Shown: positions 5,111 through 5,160 of the stretch, in pieces | Layout: each line of letters starts with the position of its first letter | How positions within the stretch are numbered: the first letter of the stretch is position 1 | DNA from: Candidatus Methanophagales archaeon | GTDB taxonomy: Archaea > Halobacteriota > Syntropharchaeia > Alkanophagales > Methanospirareceae | Direction: 5' to 3' | Assembly (NCBI GenBank): GCA_003601795.1 | Contig: PIXU01000014.1 | Span: 1-5,160, forward strand | Length of the DNA stretch: 5,160 bases | Program-made: the position numbers and the translations under genes | Notes under the pieces: model-generated | Databases searched by the model: none | The model's input: only the letters and a program-made list of their open reading frames with translations | Told to the model about the DNA's origin: nothing

Positions 5111-5158
5111 ATTTTAAATCGATAGAGTAAAATTCAACAATTCATAGCCCTTCGGAGG
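5111..5158 (+). promoter_or_regulatory. Probable promoter and Shine-Dalgarno sequence of a gene beyond the right edge
   Basis: ATTTTAAAT (5111-5119) is TATA-like, and GGAGG (5154-5158) is a strong Shine-Dalgarno sequence at the very end of the window. Together they predict a transcript start near 5140 and a plus-strand start codon within about ten bases past the edge. The coding part is not visible, so this rests on spacing only. Confidence 0.4.
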
Positions 5159-5160
5159 AT

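Noticed and set aside
5074..5130. 18-codon frame starting right after the membrane-protein stop codon
   Set aside because: It has no Shine-Dalgarno sequence of its own, contains the possible T-run terminator and overlaps a TATA-like element; composition is not protein-like.

Overview
The window looks like chromosomal DNA of an anaerobic euryarchaeote of the methanogen, ANME or Archaeoglobus type. The evidence is a 48-residue L40e ribosomal protein (found in archaea and eukaryotes, not bacteria), TATA-box promoters about 25-30 bases before genes (two of them apparently leaderless), an archaeal-type aspartate-semialdehyde dehydrogenase, a HcyBio (DUF39)-CBS protein and a CooC-type nickel ATPase. 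The species cannot be named from the sequence alone.

Layout from left to right. Bases 2-85 are the last 27 codons of a plus-strand transposase, probably IS630-like. It converges on a minus-strand block read from right to left: rpl40e (2821-2967), a cooC-like gene (1898-2662) and the HcyBio-CBS gene (102-1631). Inside the 3' end of the HcyBio gene lies a possible out-of-frame start of a further gene, which stops where the insertion element begins. From a shared AT-rich promoter at about 3014-3022, asd (3045-4100) runs the other way. After a 235-base gap with two TATA-like elements and a TTAGGG-type inverted repeat come two closely spaced plus-strand genes of unknown function: a 79-residue protein (4336-4575) and a four-helix membrane protein (4600-5073). 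The last 87 bases hold a T-run, a TATA-like element and a Shine-Dalgarno sequence that probably belong to a gene beyond the edge.

How the genes fit together: aspartate-semialdehyde, the product of asd, is the reported substrate of the HcyBio protein, which with sulfide and a NIL-ferredoxin partner forms homocysteine in methanogens. The window therefore holds two steps of an anaerobic route from aspartate toward methionine. The usual NIL-ferredoxin partner is not visible. The CooC-like ATPase, normally a nickel-insertion factor for CO dehydrogenase, sits here without any CO dehydrogenase gene.

Most of the window is ordinary metabolism. The points most worth checking are the insertion element at the end of the HcyBio gene, the very small rpl40e gene, the shared divergent promoter, the orphan CooC and the unknown gene pair on the right. 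I found no CRISPR array, tRNA, rRNA or convincing new defence or mobile system.
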